Shown: piece by piece, positions 7,334 to 10,292 of the stretch
How the letters are laid out: each line of letters starts with the position of its first letter
Numbering within the stretch: position 1 is the stretch's first letter
DNA from: a bacterium
Lineage (GTDB): Bacteria; Actinomycetota; Thermoleophilia; Solirubrobacterales; 70-9
Assembly (NCBI GenBank): GCA_002919115.1
Contig: PKER01000112.1
Span: 1-10,292 of the forward strand
Reading direction: 5' to 3'
DNA: 10,292 nt
Program-made: the position numbers and the translations under genes
The notes under the pieces: model-generated
What the model was told of the DNA's origin: nothing
The model's input: the letters and a program-made list of their open reading frames with translations, nothing else
Databases searched by the model: none

Positions 7334-8496
7334 GCGGCGCGGACGGGATACCCCTCGCGCGGCCCGAGCTCGGGAGGCGGGAGGAGGAGCTCGTCCTCGA
7401 GGTCCTGCGCTCCGGTCGCCTCTCGCTGGGGCCGGTCCAGGAGCGCTTCGAGCGCGCTTTCGCCGGGTGGCTCGGGGTCGCCGACGCGGTGGCCGTCTCC
7501 TCCGGCACCGCGGCCCTGCACCTGGGGGTGCGGCGCCTGGGCTGGGGGGAGGGCGACGAGGTGGTCACCAGCCCGTTCAGCTTCGTGGCCTCGGCCAACT
7601 GCCTGCTGTACGAGGGCGCGAGGCCCGTGTTCGCCGACATCGACCCGGTGACGCTCAACCTCGACCCGCAGGCGGCCGCCGATGCGGTCGGCGAGCGGAC
7701 CGCGGGGCTGCTCCCCGTGCACATCTTCGGCTACCCGGCCGCGATGCCCGAGCTCAACGAGCTCGCGGAGCGCCACGGCCTGGGGATCCTCGAGGACGCC
7801 TGCCAGGCGCCCGGCGCGGTCGACGCCGACGGCGTGCGCGTGGGCGCGCGCGGCAACCTCGCCTGCTTCGCGTTCTACGCGAACAAGCAGCTCACGACGG
7901 GGGAGGGGGGCGTGCTCGTGCCGCGCTCTGCCGAGGAGGCGGCGCTCGTGCGCAGCGAGCGCAACCAGGGCCGGGCCCTCGACATGGACTGGCTCGATCA
8001 CGACCGGCTCGGGTTCAACTACCGGATGACCGAGCTGCAGGCCGCGCTCGGCGTCGCCCAGGTCGAGCGCGCCGACGAGCTGCTCGCGCGCCGCGCGCGC
8101 GTGGCCGAGCTCTACACCGAGGCGCTCGCCGAGCTGGGCGGCGTGCAGGCCGCGCCGGGCGCGGACCTCGACGGGCTCGTCCTGCCCTGCGCCGACCGCG
8201 GCAGCGAACGGCGCAGCTGGTTCGTCTACCCGGTGCGCCTGCCGCGCGACGCGGACCGCGACGCGGTGATCGCCGACCTTGCCGAGCGGGGGGTCGCCGC
8301 GAAGGCGTACCTGCCGTGCATCCACCTGATGCCCCACTACCGCGAGCGCTTCGGGTTCCGGAGCGGCGAGTTCCCCGTCGCCGAGGAGGTCGCGGAACGT
8401 TCGCTCGCGCTGCCATTCTTCCCGGCCATGACCGAGGAACAAGTCGCGCGCGTGACCGAGGCGCTCGCCGAGGCGCTCGCGGGGAGCTGGACGTAG
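7330..8496 (+). CDS. DegT/DnrJ/EryC1/StrS-family PLP aminotransferase
   Basis: This 388-aa fold-type I aminotransferase is of the family that usually aminates nucleotide-linked keto-sugars. Visible features are SSGTAALHLG (residues 57-66, PLP phosphate region), LEDACQA (154-160) with D156 and Q159 expected to contact the PLP ring, and K186 in YANKQLTTGEGG as the Schiff-base lysine. NYRMTELQAALG and HLMPHYRERFG are typical of the family. Catalytic residues are intact, so it should be active. The only upstream start after an in-frame stop (7303-7305) is TTG 7330, which overlaps the cimA TGA by 4 nt; the ribosome-binding site is weak, so coupling is likely. No sugar-nucleotide genes are nearby, so the substrate is unknown; a role with an amino-acid or cell-envelope precursor is possible. 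argH starts 3 nt after the stop. Confidence 0.92.
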
Positions 8497-8499
8497 CCG

Positions 8500-9870
8500 A
8501 TGGGACGATTCGACACGCCGCAGGACCCGCTGTTTCAGCGCATCAACGCTTCGATCTCCTTCGACCGGCGCCTCTGGCCGCAGGACATCCGCGGCTCGCT
8601 CGCGCACGCGCGCGGCCTGCGCCGCGCCGGCGTGCTGACCGACGAGGAGCTCGCCGAGCTCGAGCGCGGGCTCGAGGCCGTCGCCGGTGAGCTGGAGCGC
8701 GGCGAGTTCCCGTTCCGCGAGGACGACGAGGACATCCACATGGCGGTCGAGCGCCGGCTGACCGAGATCATCGGCCCGCTCGGCGGGAAGCTGCACACGG
8801 CCCGCTCGCGCAACGACCAGGTCGCGACCGACGTCGCGCTGTTCGTGCGCGAGGCCGCCGAGCGCGCGCTCGGGCTCGTCCGCGAGCTGATGGGCACGCT
8901 GCTGGATCTGGCCGAGCGCCACGCGGACTGGCCGCTGCCCGGCTACACGCACCTGCAGCGCGCCCAGCCGGTGTACCTGGGCCACCACCTGCTCGCCTAC
9001 TTCTGGATGCTGCGGCGCGACGCCCGCAGGCTGGCCGCGGCGCGCGACGCGGCGGCCGCCGAGATGCCGCTCGGGTCGGGCGCCCTGGCGGGGCTCAACT
9101 GGGAGCTCGACCGCGAGGGGACGGCCGCCGAGCTGGGCTTCGCGGCGCCGTCGCCGAACTCGCTCGACGCGGTCTCCAACCGCGACGCCGTGCTCGACTA
9201 CCTCTCGGCGGCGGCGATCTGCGCGACGCACCTGTCCAGGCTGGGGAGCGAGCTCGTGCTCTGGTCCAGCCAGGAGTTCGGCTTCTGCGAGCCCGCGGAT
9301 GACTTCTCCTCGGGGTCGAGCATCATGCCCCAGAAGAAGAACCCGGACGCGGCCGAGCTCCTGCGCGCGAAGGCCCCGCGCGTCGTCGCGTCGCTGAACA
9401 CGCTCCTGGGCGTCCTGCACGCGCTGCCGCTCGCGTACTCCAAGGACCTGCAGGAGGACAAGGAGGCCCTGTTCGACGCGGTCGACACGCTCGAGACGTG
9501 CCTCGCCGCCGCGAACCGGATGCTCGAGGGCATCACGTTCAACCGCGAGCGGCTCGCGGCCGCGGCGGCCGACGAGTTCCCGGCGGCGACCGACGTCGCC
9601 GACCTCCTCGTGCGCAAGGGCATGCCGTTCCGCGAGGCCCACGGGGTCGTCGGCAGCCTCGTGCGCAAGGCGCTCGCCAGCGGCCGCAGGCTGTCGGAGC
9701 TGAGTCCCGACGAGATCCGCGCCGAGTCCGAGCTCCTGGACGACGAGTACTACGAGGTGCTGCGCGCGGGCGAGTGGCTCGAGTCCAAGCGCTCGCCCGG
9801 CGGGACGTCGTCCGCGCGCGTGCGCGAGCAGCTCGAGGCCGCGCGCGCGGTGCTCGCAGAGCTCGGGTGA
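8500..9870 (+). CDS. argH: Argininosuccinate lyase
   Basis: This 456-aa protein of the fumarase/aspartase superfamily cleaves argininosuccinate to arginine and fumarate, the last step of arginine synthesis. It should act as a homotetramer in the cytosol. Visible signatures are the substrate-binding TARSRNDQVATD, PGYTHLQRAQP with T150-H151 (general acid/base region), and the signature loop GSSIMPQKKNPD (residues 272-283) whose serine pair S273/S274 holds the catalytic serine. The length is typical. The N-terminus, MGRFDTPQDPLFQRINASIS, lacks the usual few residues before GRF but is otherwise normal. A GGGGAG at 8481-8486 is 13 nt from the ATG, rather far, so translation may be coupled to the upstream gene, which ends 3 nt earlier. 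No other arg gene is in the window. The last bases overlap the mpg start (GTGA). Confidence 0.97.
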   Translation: MGRFDTPQDPLFQRINASISFDRRLWPQDIRGSLAHARGLRRAGVLTDEELAELERGLEAVAGELERGEFPFREDDEDIHMAVERRLTEIIGPLGGKLHTARSRNDQVATDVALFVREAAERALGLVRELMGTLLDLAERHADWPLPGYTHLQRAQPVYLGHHLLAYFWMLRRDARRLAAARDAAAAEMPLGSGALAGLNWELDREGTAAELGFAAPSPNSLDAVSNRDAVLDYLSAAAICATHLSRLGSELVLWSSQEFGFCEPADDFSSGSSIMPQKKNPDAAELLRAKAPRVVASLNTLLGVLHALPLAYSKDLQEDKEALFDAVDTLETCLAAANRMLEGITFNRERLAAAAADEFPAATDVADLLVRKGMPFREAHGVVGSLVRKALASGRRLSELSPDEIRAESELLDDEYYEVLRAGEWLESKRSPGGTSSARVREQLEAARAVLAELG

Positions 9871-10292
9871 GCGCGGGGTCCGCAGCGGACGCGCCCACGG
9901 TCGGCGACCTTTTGCCCGAGGAGTTCTACGCGCGCTCCGTCCACGACGTGGCGCGCGACCTGATCGGCTGCGCGCTGCTGGTCGACGGCGTGGGCGGCGT
10001 GATCGTCGAGACCGAGAGCTACCACGCCTCCGAGCCCGCCTGCCACGCGTACGTGGGCCTCACGCCGCGGACCGAGCCGCTCTTCGGCCCGCCGGGGCGC
10101 GCCTACGTCTACCTCTCCTACGGGATCCACAGCCTGCTGAACGCGGTCGCCGAGCCCGAGGGGGAGGCGGCGGCGGTCCTCATCCGGGCGCTCGAGCCGC
10201 GCTGGGGCATCGAGCGGATGCGCGAGCGCCGCGGGCGCGAGGACCTGAACGAGCTCTGCTCGGGGCCCGGCAAGCTCACCGAGGCGCTCGGA
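9867..10292 (+). CDS. mpg: 3-methyladenine DNA glycosylase, 5' part (runs off the window)
   Basis: The frame begins at GTG 9867, overlapping the argH TGA, and remains open for 142 codons to the window edge. The protein is an alkyladenine DNA glycosylase of the MPG/AAG family, which excises alkylated purines and starts base-excision repair. Visible motifs are VIVETESY (residues 45-52), with E50 matching the catalytic Glu and Y52 matching the base-stacking Tyr of human AAG. H60 follows, then FGPPGRAYVYLSYGIHSLLN (73-92) and CSGPGKLTEALG (131-142), a family hallmark. Family members are roughly 190-210 aa, so the C-terminal quarter or more lies beyond the window. The truncation is due only to the window boundary. 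Its fusion to argH by a 4-nt overlap suggests a shared transcript despite unrelated function. Confidence 0.93.
   Translation, partial: MSAGSAADAPTVGDLLPEEFYARSVHDVARDLIGCALLVDGVGGVIVETESYHASEPACHAYVGLTPRTEPLFGPPGRAYVYLSYGIHSLLNAVAEPEGEAAAVLIRALEPRWGIERMRERRGREDLNELCSGPGKLTEALG

Overview
This is a very GC-rich window in which every supported gene lies on the plus strand, packed almost end to end, with strong G/C preference at third codon positions and GTG and TTG starts. Base composition and gene content suggest an actinobacterium; a deep-branching class such as Thermoleophilia would fit, but that is inference, since no rRNA or other marker gene is present.

Layout. Positions 1-201 are non-coding and hold a striking 104-bp nearly palindromic element (21-124) built from two 43-nt hairpins, followed by a short AT-richer promoter-like stretch. 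Then come an HTH/XRE regulator with a cupin domain (202-780), leuC (791-2161), leuD (2165-2734), a Tam-like SAM-dependent methyltransferase (2739-3509) and leuB (3506-4555). After an 89-nt gap comes ilvE (4645-5577). A 136-nt gap follows, holding a possible 17-codon leader ORF and two hairpins, then a citramalate-synthase-type gene, cimA (5714-7333), a DegT-family PLP aminotransferase (7330-8496), argH (8500-9870) and the 5' part of a 3-methyladenine DNA glycosylase gene, mpg (9867 to the window edge).

How the genes work together. LeuC/LeuD and LeuB perform the isomerase and oxidative decarboxylation steps of leucine synthesis. In the citramalate pathway the same enzymes, or close relatives, carry CimA's product, (R)-citramalate, to 2-oxobutyrate, the precursor of isoleucine. 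IlvE is the final transaminase for leucine, isoleucine and valine. The set therefore covers a threonine-independent route from pyruvate plus acetyl-CoA to 2-oxobutyrate; the shared ilvBN/C/D steps and leuA are not in the window. ArgH belongs to arginine synthesis, and Mpg to DNA base-excision repair.

Most interesting points: (1) the doubly symmetric hairpin element at the left edge; (2) the methyltransferase inside the leu operon, a plausible modifier of pathway dicarboxylates or tricarboxylates; (3) the candidate Ile-codon leader and hairpins before cimA; (4) the XRE-cupin regulator directly upstream of leuC. Most of the rest is well-understood core metabolism, and I do not see a clearly new defence or mobile system.
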